A stretch of DNA of 64,000 nucleotides, from positions 248,001 to 312,000 of the forward strand of contig NZ_JAHUXH010000002.1 of NCBI RefSeq assembly GCF_019219825.1. Direction: 5' to 3'. Position numbers and translations under genes: made by a program. Shown here in pieces: positions 1-12,132 of the stretch. The stretch's first letter is position 1, and every line of letters begins with the position of its first letter. The DNA is from Streptomyces sp. TRM70350. GTDB lineage: Bacteria > Actinomycetota > Actinomycetes > Streptomycetales > Streptomycetaceae. The notes beneath the pieces were generated by a model, which saw only the letters and a program-made list of their open reading frames with translations, was not told where the DNA came from and searched no databases.

Positions 1-104
1 GCGTCGCCGACGGCGAGTCCGAGCAGGGCGCCGCGGGCCCGGCGGCGGAGTTCGGCGGCGTCCCCGGGGGCCGGGACCGAGGGATCGCAGGCGATCGATG
101 GCAT
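1..104 (-). CDS. ADP-ribosylglycohydrolase family protein, N-terminal fragment
   Basis: Only the first 34 codons lie in the window; the gene runs off the left edge. Reading leftwards from the ATG at 104, the peptide ends in RGALLGLAVGDA, which is the N-terminal signature of the ADP-ribosylglycohydrolase (DraG/ARH) family. In that family this stretch leads into the metal-binding catalytic core that removes ADP-ribose from proteins or small molecules. Substrate and full length cannot be judged from this fragment. The gene is divergent from the VIT transporter at 399 and shares a promoter region of about 294 bp with it. Confidence 0.7.
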   Translation of the reverse strand, partial: MPSIACDPSVPAPGDAAELRRRARGALLGLAVGD

Positions 105-254
105 CGCGGCCTCTCCTCTCAGGGCTCTCGCAGAAGCGCCTCGGGGCCTTCGCTCAAAGCCACCTCTCAAGGCGCGGAACCCTTTGCGGAACTGTCCCCG
201 GTGCGGTGTGTGGCGCAGCCTCACCGGCCCCAGCGTCACCCGGTCGACATGTGA

Positions 255-304
255 GCGCTAACTGATTCTGATGAGCGGGAAACGGTAAAACCGCAGGTTA
301 GCGC
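255..304 (+). promoter_or_regulatory. Nested inverted repeat upstream of the VIT transporter
   Basis: A perfect 8-bp inverted repeat, GCGCTAAC (255-262) and GTTAGCGC (297-304), encloses a second repeat, GCGG (275-278) and CCGC (291-294), with an A-rich apex. It lies about 95 bp upstream of the transporter start, inside the divergent promoter region 105-398, where no gene is seen. It could be an operator or an RNA stem in the leader. The right arm, AGGTTAGC, resembles one half of an IdeR/DmdR iron box, but the left half does not fit. Confidence 0.35.
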
Positions 305-398
305 AGCCTTTCCTTGCTGGCGTGGGCGGAAACAGGGACGTAGTCTGGGCGTCGTCGAAAAGTAGAACTCGTCCAAATAAGCTTTCTGGGGGACCGGT

Positions 399-1130
399 AT
401 GGCCATCATCGACACCGAGGCGACGCTGCACGAGGCGCACCGCGACAACCACACGCACCGCGATGTGAACGGCGGCTGGTTGCGCCCCGCCGTCTTCGGC
501 GCGATGGACGGTCTGGTCTCCAACCTCGCCCTGATGACCGGTGTCGCGGGAGGTTCGGTCAGTCAGCAGACCATTGTCCTGACCGGGCTCGCGGGTCTCG
601 CCGCCGGTGCCTTCTCCATGGCCGCCGGTGAGTACACGTCGGTGGCCTCGCAGCGTGAGCTGGTCGAGGCCGAGCTGGATGTCGAGCGGCGCGAGCTGCG
701 CAAGCACCCCAAGGACGAGGAGGCCGAGCTCGCCCGGCTCTACGAGGCGCGCGGCGTCGAGCCGGGGCTCGCCCGTGAGGTGGCCCGGCAACTGTCCGAG
801 GATCCCGAGCGGGCGCTGGAGATACACGCCCGCGAAGAGCTCGGCGTCGACCCCGGGGATCTGCCGTCGCCGCTGGTCGCCGCGGTGTCGAGCTTCGGCT
901 GCTTCGCGCTGGGCGCCCTGCTTCCCGTACTGCCGTATCTGCTCGGGGCGACCGCGCTGTGGCCGGCGGTGCTGCTCGCGCTGTTCGGGCTGTTCGGATG
1001 CGGTGCCGTGGTGGCCAAGGTGACCGCGCGGACCTGGTGGTTCAGTGGGTTCAGGCAGCTCGCGCTCGGTGGCGCGGCGGCCGGTGTGACGTACGCCCTG
1101 GGCAGTTTGTTCGGAACGGCCGTAGGATAA
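399..1130 (+). CDS. VIT1/CCC1 family (Fe/Mn) membrane transporter
   Basis: This 243-aa membrane protein has the VIT1/CCC1 layout. An N-terminal GAMDGLVSNLALMTGV segment is followed by a second helix ending AAGAFSMAAGEY. A long charged helical domain rich in Glu and Arg then spans roughly residues 85-150, and three hydrophobic segments follow to the C-terminus. In characterised members the conserved Glu residues of the cytosolic domain bind Fe(II) or Mn(II) for export or compartmentation; the metal used here is inferred only. The ATG at 399 is preceded by a GGGGGA run. The gene is probably monocistronic, with 350 bp before gltB. The inverted repeat at 255-304 may be its control element. Confidence 0.85.
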   Translation: MAIIDTEATLHEAHRDNHTHRDVNGGWLRPAVFGAMDGLVSNLALMTGVAGGSVSQQTIVLTGLAGLAAGAFSMAAGEYTSVASQRELVEAELDVERRELRKHPKDEEAELARLYEARGVEPGLAREVARQLSEDPERALEIHAREELGVDPGDLPSPLVAAVSSFGCFALGALLPVLPYLLGATALWPAVLLALFGLFGCGAVVAKVTARTWWFSGFRQLALGGAAAGVTYALGSLFGTAVG

Positions 1131-1167
1131 GGCAGCTCCGACTATGCGTTGGGCCGCATAAGTAGCC

Positions 1168-1194
1168 GTTACTCGCTGGTTTCGAGCGTTTAAC
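1168..1194 (-). promoter_or_regulatory. Candidate GlnR binding site far upstream of gltB
   Basis: On the minus strand the sequence reads GTTAA-n6-GAAAC-n6-GTAAC, with both spacers exactly 6 nt. The streptomycete GlnR consensus alternates GTnAC and GAAAC boxes with 6-nt spacers, so two boxes match perfectly and the first is close. The site lies about 300 bp before the gltB start. Apart from this and the site at 1411-1426, the intergenic stretch 1131-1497 shows only a 6-bp inverted repeat at 1386-1401 and no gene. Confidence 0.5.
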
Positions 1195-1410
1195 CACTGG
1201 GCATGAGCCGTAAGCGCTGTGGGCAATGAGGCCTGCGGCGCGCCTCAAGGGTGAGCGACGCTGCTTTCCCGATCTTCCGGACCGGCGGACATCGATCTGT
1301 CCGCCGCGGTCCCCACATACTTCCGCCGCCCGTGCGCGGTACCCATGCCGCGACCCGCGGCGTCCGCATGTTGGAACGGTGTATCCGGTTCCCGAGAACC
1401 GCTCCATCAT

Positions 1411-1426
1411 GTAACCTGCACGAAAT
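1411..1426 (+). promoter_or_regulatory. Second GlnR-like box pair close to gltB
   Basis: GTAAC (1411-1415), a 6-nt spacer and GAAAT (1422-1426) form one GlnR half-site about 70 bp before the gltB start. The final base of the second box departs from GAAAC. The next expected box, 6 nt further on, is CTCAA and does not match. It supports nitrogen control of glutamate synthase together with the upstream site. Confidence 0.4.
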
Positions 1427-1497
1427 TTTGATCTCAAGCAGAGGGCCAGCGTCGTCCCTCGGCACTTCGCACATGCCACATGACGACGGGAGAGCCG

Positions 1498-6094
<4,597 letters not shown>

Positions 6095-6102
<8 letters not shown>

Positions 6103-7558
6103 CCCGAAGGGCTTTCTGAACCACGGCCGTGAGGTCGCCACGTCCCGCCCGGTCGAGGAGCGCGTCAGGGACTGGAACGAGGTCTACGTCCCCGGCTCCC
6201 TGCTGCCGATCATCAGCAAGCAGGCCAGCCGGTGCATGGACTGCGGCATCCCGTTCTGCCACAACGGCTGCCCGCTGGGGAACCTGATCCCCGAGTGGAA
6301 CGACTACGCCTACCGCGAGGACTGGGGCGCCGCGTCCGAGCGGCTGCACGCCACGAACAACTTCCCGGAGTTCACCGGCCGTCTGTGCCCGGCTCCGTGC
6401 GAGTCGGCGTGTGTGCTCGGCATCAACCAGCCGCCGGTCACCATCAAGAACGTCGAGGTCTCGATCATCGACAAGGCGTGGGAGACCGGGGACGTGGCCC
6501 CGCAGATCCCCGAGCGCCTGTCCGGCAAGACGGTCGCGGTCATCGGATCCGGTCCCGCCGGTCTCGCCGCCGCCCAGCAGCTGACCCGGGCGGGCCACAC
6601 CGTCGCCGTCTACGAGCGCGCGGACCGCGTCGGAGGCCTCCTCCGCTACGGCATCCCCGAGTTCAAGATGGAGAAGCGGCACATCAACCGCCGGATCGAG
6701 CAGATGCGCGCGGAGGGCACCCGCTTCCGCACCGGCATCGAGATCGGCCGCGACCTGAAGGCGACGGACCTGAAGAAGCGGTACGACGCGGTGGTGCTGG
6801 CCGTCGGCGCCACCACCGCCCGCGACCTGCCGGTCCCCGGCCGGGAGCTGAAGGGCATCTACCAGGCCATGGAGTACCTGCCCCTGGCCAACAAGGTCCA
6901 GGAGGGCGACTACGTCACCCCGCCGGTCTCGGCCGAGGGCAAGCACGTCGTCGTCATCGGCGGTGGCGACACCGGCGCGGACTGCGTGGGCACCGCCCAC
7001 CGCCAGGGCGCGGCCTCGGTCACGCAGCTGGAGATCATGCCCCGCCCGAACGACGAGCGGAACCCCGTCAACCAGCCGTGGCCGACCTTCCCGATGCTGT
7101 ACAAGGTCACCTCGGCGCACGAGGAGGGCGGCGAGCGGATCTACTCCGTCTCCACGACCCACTTCGAGGGCGACGAGGACGGCAACGTCCAGTGGCTGCA
7201 CCTGGTCGAGGTCGAGTTCGTCGACGGCAAGCTGACCCAGAAGCCGGGCACGGAGCGCAAGATCCCCGCCCAGCTGGTCACCCTGGCCATGGGCTTCACC
7301 GGCACCGACCGCGAGAACGGCCTGGTCGACCAGTTCGGCCTGGAGCTCGACGAGCGCGGCAACATCGCCCGCGACGCCGACTTCCAGACCAATGTGCCGG
7401 GCGTGTTCGTGGCGGGTGACGCGGGCCGTGGCCAGTCGCTGATCGTGTGGGCGATCGCGGAGGGCCGCTCGGCGGCACGCGGCGTCGACCGCTTCCTCAC
7501 GGGCGCGAGCGACCTCCCGGCGCCGATCCGCCCGACGGACCGTGCGCTGACGGTCTGA
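6095..7558 (+). CDS. gltD: Glutamate synthase (NADPH), small beta subunit
   Basis: GltD (487 aa) passes electrons from NADPH through FAD and 4Fe-4S clusters to GltB. The N-terminal Cys sets [17 protein letters not shown] and [12 protein letters not shown] are the cluster ligands. [13 protein letters not shown] is the FAD dinucleotide fold and GGGDTGADC the NADPH fold. The ATG at 6095 sits inside the end of gltB, with GGAGG at 6081-6085 as ribosome binding site. A strong hairpin 45 bp past the stop ends the operon. Nothing is missing compared with family members. Confidence 0.97.
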
Positions 7559-7601
7559 TCCGACTCAACAAACGTCCCGTACAAAGGCGTACGGAACACC
7601 A

Positions 7602-7653
7602 GGTGGCGCCTGCCCGACCAGTCCCCGACCGGACCGAATGGGCAGGCGCCGCC
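7602..7653 (+). terminator. Terminator of the gltBD operon
   Basis: An 11-bp perfect stem, GGCGCCTGCCC (7605-7615) with GGGCAGGCGCC (7640-7650), has a 24-nt loop. Outer pairs including one G-T extend it to 14 bp. There is no T tract, as is common in Streptomyces. Confidence 0.75.
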
Positions 7654-7708
7654 GCTTGTTCTCAGGCCGGCACGCGCGGTGGCGCGGGAGTGCCGTAATC
7701 TCGGCCGC

Positions 7709-8434
7709 GTGGCAGCCATCAGTCTCAGCAAGGTCGAGCAGACCGCGCCCGCGCTGGTCAGCCTCTACAAGAGCGCCGGGGTTTCGCTCGCCCAGCACGG
7801 GCTGGAGGGGCAGCGGGCCGCCGTGTACCTCGTGCTCGACTACTCCGGTTCCATGCGGCCGTACTACAAGGACGGCACGGTGCAGGCGCTCGCCGACCGG
7901 GTGCTCGGGCTGTCCGCGCAACTCGACGACGACGGCCGGGTGCCCGTGGTGTTCTTCTCGACGGACATCGACGCGCAGACGCACATCGCGCTCGCCGAGC
8001 ACCAGGGGCGGATCGAGCGGATCGTGGCGGGGCTCGGGCACATGGGCAAGACCAGCTACCACCTGGCCATGGACGCCGTCATCGACCACTACCTCGACAG
8101 CGGCTCCCGGGAGCCCGCCCTGGTCGTCTTCCAGACCGACGGCGGACCCATCAACAAGCTCGCCGCCGAACGGTATCTGTGCAAGGCGGCGAAGCTGCCG
8201 CTGTTCTGGCAGTTCGTCGGCTTCGGCGATCCGGGCAGCCGGCAGTTCGACTTCCTGCGCAGGCTCGACGAGTTGCCCGTGCCGGACCGGCGGGTGGTCG
8301 ACAACGCCGGGTTCTTCCACGCGGGGGAGGACCCACGGCGGGTGTCCGACGCCGAGTTGTACGACCGTCTCGTGGGGGAGTTCCCCCAGTGGCTGACGGC
8401 CGCGCGCGAGCGGGGGATCGTACGGCCCGGCTGA
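7709..8434 (+). CDS. VWA-domain protein, tellurium-resistance (TerF/TerY-like) type
   Basis: This 241-aa protein is a single von Willebrand A domain. LVLDYSGSM gives the DxSxS MIDAS metal site near residue 44. TSYH and the later TDGGP supply the remaining metal-coordinating loops. Within this subfamily, members accompany TerD proteins in stress and metal-resistance operons, where they are thought to bind partners through Mg(II); no ter genes are seen here. The GTG at 7709 is chosen because TAATCT (7696-7701) ends 7 nt before it, a leaderless arrangement. An upstream in-frame ATG at 7679 overlaps that promoter. The gene converges on the acyl-CoA dehydrogenase at 8467 with a 32-bp gap. Confidence 0.82.
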   Translation: MAAISLSKVEQTAPALVSLYKSAGVSLAQHGLEGQRAAVYLVLDYSGSMRPYYKDGTVQALADRVLGLSAQLDDDGRVPVVFFSTDIDAQTHIALAEHQGRIERIVAGLGHMGKTSYHLAMDAVIDHYLDSGSREPALVVFQTDGGPINKLAAERYLCKAAKLPLFWQFVGFGDPGSRQFDFLRRLDELPVPDRRVVDNAGFFHAGEDPRRVSDAELYDRLVGEFPQWLTAARERGIVRPG

Positions 8435-8466
8435 GACCGTGCCGACACGCACAGCCAGTCGGCAGA

Positions 8467-9420
8467 TCACGCGCGGGCACTGAGCACGACGTCCCGGCAC
8501 TCGTCCGGGCCGCCCCAGGCGCCCTGCAGAGCGCGGGCCTTGGTCAGCCAGAGGGACAGGTCGTACTCCGCCGTGTAGCCGATCGCGCCGTGCAACTGGA
8601 GCGCCGTACGGGCCGTGGCGTACGCCGCCTCGCACGCCGTGACCTTGGCGGCGGCCACGTCGGCGGGGCTCATGGTGAGTGCCGCTCCGAAGACGAGCGG
8701 GCGGGCGAACTCCAGGGCGATCTTCGCGTCCGCCAGCCGGTGCTTGACGGCCTGGAACGAGCCGACGGGAACGCCGAACTGGGTGCGTTGACGGACGTAC
8801 GCGACGGTCCGGTCGAGCAGGGCTGCTCCGACGCCGAGGGCCTGGGCGGCGGTGGCCAGGCGCGCCCAGGTGAGGGCCTGTTCGGTGGGCGGGGTGGGGG
8901 AGAGGAGTTCCCCGCCGGGGAGGAGGGGGGTGAGGCGGCGGGCCGGGTCCAGGGAGGGGCGGGCGGGGGTCGCCGGGCCGGGCGAGAGGCGGAGACCGTC
9001 GGGCGTGAGAGAGAGGTGGACGGCGGCCGCGTCGCCGTCGAGGGCGTACCACTCGTGCGGCGCCAGCGTGACCATGGTCCCGCCTGCCGCGAGGGACGGC
9101 AGGAAGCGTTTGGCGAGGGCCGGGTCCGTGAGCAGCGCGGCCGCCGTGACCGTCTCCACCAGCGGGCCGGGTACCGCGTGCCGCCCCAACTCGACGAAGG
9201 CGACGGCCAGTTCCACGGGCCGGGCGCCCAGTCCGTCGTACTCCTCCGGTACGGCCAGCGCGAACACGCCCGCCTCGGCGATACGGGACCACAGTGCCCG
9301 CCCGCCGGAGTGGTCGCCGCGGCTCCAGCCCCGTATGACCGAGGGCGTGTCGGCGGAGGTGAGCAGGGCGTCCAGGGAGGCGGCGAAGGCGCGGTGTTCG
9401 GGGTCGAGGAGGAAGCGCAT
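8467..9420 (-). CDS. Acyl-CoA dehydrogenase, small FAD-binding subunit (FadE31-33 type)
   Basis: At 317 aa this is shorter than ordinary acyl-CoA dehydrogenases (about 380 aa), which is typical of one partner in the alpha2-beta2 steroid-degradation enzymes. RTQFGVPVGSFQAVKHRLAD is the FAD-contacting Arg/Gln/Phe motif and is intact. The helix WARLATAAQALG, where isovaleryl-CoA dehydrogenase carries its catalytic Glu, has Ala instead, so this subunit lacks the base. Its ATG at 9420 shares one base with the stop of the upstream dehydrogenase (TGATG), which implies coupled synthesis and a complex. I infer a FadE33-like role on a CoA-linked C/D-ring intermediate; the exact substrate is open. Confidence 0.82.
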   Translation of the reverse strand: MRFLLDPEHRAFAASLDALLTSADTPSVIRGWSRGDHSGGRALWSRIAEAGVFALAVPEEYDGLGARPVELAVAFVELGRHAVPGPLVETVTAAALLTDPALAKRFLPSLAAGGTMVTLAPHEWYALDGDAAAVHLSLTPDGLRLSPGPATPARPSLDPARRLTPLLPGGELLSPTPPTEQALTWARLATAAQALGVGAALLDRTVAYVRQRTQFGVPVGSFQAVKHRLADAKIALEFARPLVFGAALTMSPADVAAAKVTACEAAYATARTALQLHGAIGYTAEYDLSLWLTKARALQGAWGGPDECRDVVLSARA

Positions 9421-10559
9421 CAGCGGCGTCCCTTCGGCAGGCCCAGCAGGCGCTCGGCGATGATGTCGCGCTGGATCTCGTTGGTGCCGGCGTAGATCGG
9501 GCCGGCCAGGGCGAAGACGTACGGCTCGGACCACGCCGTGTCCGCCGGCTCGCCCTCCGGCCCGAGGAGGTCGAGGGCGGTCTCGTGCAGCGCGATGTCG
9601 TACTCGGACCAGAACACCTTGTTCAGGCTGGACTCCGCGCCGAGCGGCTCGCCGTCGAGGAAGCGGGAGGCGGCGGCGTAGGTGAACAGCTGGTAGGCGC
9701 GGGCGCCGATGAGGGCGTCGGCCACACGGGCGCGCGTGGCGTGCGGGCTTCCTCGAGTCCGCCACAGCCGGTGCAGGCGGTCGGCGGCGGCCAGGAAGCG
9801 GCCGGGGGAGCGGAGCGTGAGGCCGCGTTCGTTGGCCGCTGTCGCCATGGCGACACGCCAGCCCTGGCCGGGCTCGCCGATGACGTCCTCGTCGGGGACG
9901 AAGACGTCGTCCAGGAAGATCTCGGCGAAGGCCGGTCTGCCGTCCAGGCGGGCGATGGGACGGACGGTGACGCCGGGGGCGCGCAGGTCGAACATCAGGT
10001 ACGTCAGGCCCTCGTGGGGCTTCGCGGTGTGCTGCTCGCTGCGGAACAGGCCGAAGGCGCGGTCCGCGAAGGGCGCACGGGAGGACCAGGTCTTCTGGCC
10101 GGACAGCAGCCAGCCGCCGTCGGTGCGGACGGCTCTCGACGTCAGCGACGCGAGATCGGAGCCCGCCTCCGGCTCCGACCAGGCCTGCGCCCAGACGGCG
10201 TGGCCCGAGGCCATGGGAGGCAGGACGCGCGCTCGCTGCTCCTCGGTGCCGTGGGCGAAGAGGGTGGGGGCGAGGAGGTGGATGCCGTTCTGGCTGACAC
10301 GGGCGGGGGCGGCGGCCGCGTAGTACTCCTCCTCGAAGATCAGCCACCGGACGAGCCCGCTGTCCCGGCCGCCGTACGCCGTCGGCCAGTCGACCACCGA
10401 CCAGCGGTCCGCGGCCAGTTCGGCCTCCCACGCGCGGTGGGCGGCGAAGCCCTCCTCGGTCTCCAGGGAGGGCAGCGGCGCAGGCGGCACGTGCGCGCGG
10501 AGCCAGGCCCGGGCCTCGGCGCGGAAGGCGTGCTCCTCCGGTGCGAAGGCGAGATCCAT
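9420..10559 (-). CDS. Acyl-CoA dehydrogenase, large catalytic subunit (FadE30/31 type)
   Basis: This is a 379-aa acyl-CoA dehydrogenase. SEPEAGSDLASL is the central-domain signature and IYAGTNEIQRDII the C-terminal one. In medium-chain enzymes the catalytic Glu precedes that Gly-Thr; here it is Ala. A Glu is present in ANERG, at the position of isovaleryl-CoA dehydrogenase Glu254, as in mycobacterial FadE30-type proteins. The RxQFG FAD motif is absent and is supplied by the downstream partner gene. The ATG at 10559 lies 86 bp from the operator at 10645-10664. With its divergent neighbours it fits the KstR2 regulon. Confidence 0.85.
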   Translation of the reverse strand: MDLAFAPEEHAFRAEARAWLRAHVPPAPLPSLETEEGFAAHRAWEAELAADRWSVVDWPTAYGGRDSGLVRWLIFEEEYYAAAAPARVSQNGIHLLAPTLFAHGTEEQRARVLPPMASGHAVWAQAWSEPEAGSDLASLTSRAVRTDGGWLLSGQKTWSSRAPFADRAFGLFRSEQHTAKPHEGLTYLMFDLRAPGVTVRPIARLDGRPAFAEIFLDDVFVPDEDVIGEPGQGWRVAMATAANERGLTLRSPGRFLAAADRLHRLWRTRGSPHATRARVADALIGARAYQLFTYAAASRFLDGEPLGAESSLNKVFWSEYDIALHETALDLLGPEGEPADTAWSEPYVFALAGPIYAGTNEIQRDIIAERLLGLPKGRR

Positions 10560-10644
10560 CGGCGCGTCCTCCCGTGTGCTTCCCGTTGTCCGTTGCGCGT
10601 GTCTGGTGCGCGTGTCTGTTGCGCGTTGTCCGGTGCGGAGCTTC

Positions 10645-10664
10645 CCTAACAAGTGTTTGGTAGG
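10645..10664. promoter_or_regulatory. KstR2-like operator 1 in the divergent promoter
   Basis: CCTAACAAGTGTTTGGTAGG is an imperfect palindrome: of the eight outer base pairs only the fifth is mismatched. Its core AACAAGTGTTTGGT matches the mycobacterial KstR2 consensus AnCAAGnnCTTGnT at all fixed positions but one. TAGGTT (10661-10666), a likely -10 box for the SDR gene, overlaps its edge, so a bound repressor would block transcription. The same 17-mer recurs at 16751-16767 with one change. Confidence 0.75.
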
Positions 10665-10677
10665 TTAGCGTGGTCCT

Positions 10678-11466
10678 ATGACAGGCGTCGAGAGTCCGGC
10701 GTATGTGCCCGGACACGGGCTGCTGAAGGGCCGTACCGCCGTCATCACGGCCGCGGCCGGTGCGGGGATCGGCGGGGCGACCGCGCGCCGGTTCCTTGAG
10801 GAGGGCGCGCGTGTGCTGATCAGCGACGCGCATGTGCGGCGGCTGAAGGAGTACGCGGCCGAGCTGGAGCGGGAGTTCGCCGGGTCGGTGGCCGCCGTGC
10901 CCTGTGACGTCACGGACGAGACCCAGGTGCGGGACCTGTTCGCGGCGGCCGTGCACGAGCACGGGCGGCTGGACATCGTCGTCAACAACGCGGGACTGGG
11001 CGGAACCCGCGAGCTGACCGACATGGCCGACGAGCAGTGGTTCCGGGTGGTCGACGTGACGCTGAACGGGACCTTTCGGTGTACGCGGGCGGCGCTGCGG
11101 TTGATGAAGGAGGCGGGGAACGGCGGAGTGATCGTCAACAACGCCTCCGTCGTCGGCTGGCGCGCCCAGGCCGGGCAGGCGCACTACGCCGCCGCGAAGG
11201 CCGGCGTGATGGCACTGACCAGGTGCGCGGCGGTGGAGGCCGCGCAGTACGGGGTGCGGGTCAACGCCGTCGCGCCCAGCCTCGCCATGCATCCGCACCT
11301 GGCGAAGGTGACCACGCCCGAGCTGCTCGCCGAGCTCACCGCGCGCGAGGCCTTCGGGCGGTACGCGCAGCCCTGGGAGGTGGCCAACGTGATCGTGTTC
11401 CTGGCGTCCGGGTACTCGTCGTATCTGACCGGAGAGGTCGTCTCCGTCAGCAGCCAACATCCGTAG
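10678..11466 (+). CDS. Short-chain dehydrogenase, IpdF/Rv3559c-like
   Basis: This 262-aa classical SDR has ITAAAGAGIGGATA as nucleotide-binding loop (an Ala-rich variant of TGxxxGxG), NNAG, a catalytic Ser in NNASVVGW, and YAAAK. Its sequence, including the ending SYLTGEVVSVSSQHP, recalls mycobacterial Rv3559c (IpdF) closely. That enzyme is placed in hydroxy/oxo interconversion on the HIP-CoA ring. The start is ATG at 10678. A TAGGTT -10 box lies 11 nt before it, at the edge of the KstR2-like operator. It is the first gene of the rightward transcript with kstR2 and fadA6. Confidence 0.88.
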   Translation: MTGVESPAYVPGHGLLKGRTAVITAAAGAGIGGATARRFLEEGARVLISDAHVRRLKEYAAELEREFAGSVAAVPCDVTDETQVRDLFAAAVHEHGRLDIVVNNAGLGGTRELTDMADEQWFRVVDVTLNGTFRCTRAALRLMKEAGNGGVIVNNASVVGWRAQAGQAHYAAAKAGVMALTRCAAVEAAQYGVRVNAVAPSLAMHPHLAKVTTPELLAELTAREAFGRYAQPWEVANVIVFLASGYSSYLTGEVVSVSSQHP

Positions 11467-11482
11467 GCCCACAATGGGTGCC

Positions 11483-12097
11483 GTGCCGACCAAGAAGAAC
11501 CCCCAGGTGACCGCCTCCGCACCGGCGCGCCGCCACGAACTCCTGCGCACCGCGGCCGAGGTCTTCGCCGAGCAGGGGTACAACGCCACGACCGTCCGGA
11601 CCATCGCCGACCACGCGGGCATGCTCGCGGGCAGCCTCTACTACCACTTCGACTCCAAGGAGTCGATGCTGGAGGAGATCCTGCGCACCTTCCTCGACGA
11701 GCTCTGGGACGGCTACGACGCCGTCCTCGACGCCGGGCTCGGGCCGAGAGAGACACTGGAGGCGCTGGTCACCGAGTCGTTCCGGGAGATCGACCGGCAC
11801 CGCGCCGCCGTCGCGATCTACCAGAAGGAGTCCAGGCAGCTGGCGGCGCAGGAACGGTTCGCGTTCCTCGCCGAGTCGCAGCGCAAGTTCGAAAGAGCGT
11901 GGCTGTCCACGCTGGAACGCGGGGTCGCCGACCGGGTCTTCCGGGACGACCTCGACGTCCGGCTCACCTACCGGTTCGTGCGGGACACCGTGTGGGTCGC
12001 CGCGTCCTGGTACCGGCCGGGCGGGCAGCACAGTCCGGAGGAGATCGCCCGGCAGTACCTGTCGATGGTGCTGGACGGGATCGCCGTACGCACATAG
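11483..12097 (+). CDS. kstR2: TetR-family repressor KstR2
   Basis: This is a TetR-type regulator of about 204 aa. The N-terminal helix-turn-helix reads TVRTIADHAGMLAGSLYYHF, followed by the long helical ligand domain with VAIYQKESR and YRFVRDTVWVAASWYRPGG. These stretches are those of mycobacterial KstR2, which releases DNA when HIP-CoA binds. Its position between the Rv3559c-like SDR and fadA6, plus two matching operators, supports the assignment. GTG at 11483 is preferred because CACAAT ends 7 nt before it. ATG at 11474 is in frame but overlaps that box. Confidence 0.88.
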   Translation: MPTKKNPQVTASAPARRHELLRTAAEVFAEQGYNATTVRTIADHAGMLAGSLYYHFDSKESMLEEILRTFLDELWDGYDAVLDAGLGPRETLEALVTESFREIDRHRAAVAIYQKESRQLAAQERFAFLAESQRKFERAWLSTLERGVADRVFRDDLDVRLTYRFVRDTVWVAASWYRPGGQHSPEEIARQYLSMVLDGIAVRT

Positions 12098-12132
12098 CTC
12101 GCATGACTCGTACAACTCGCTGGGGAGTCGTC

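Noticed and set aside
255..304. Full IdeR/DmdR iron box or a known riboswitch before the VIT gene.
   Set aside because: Only one half resembles the iron box, and no conserved riboswitch core is recognisable. Kept as an unassigned inverted repeat.
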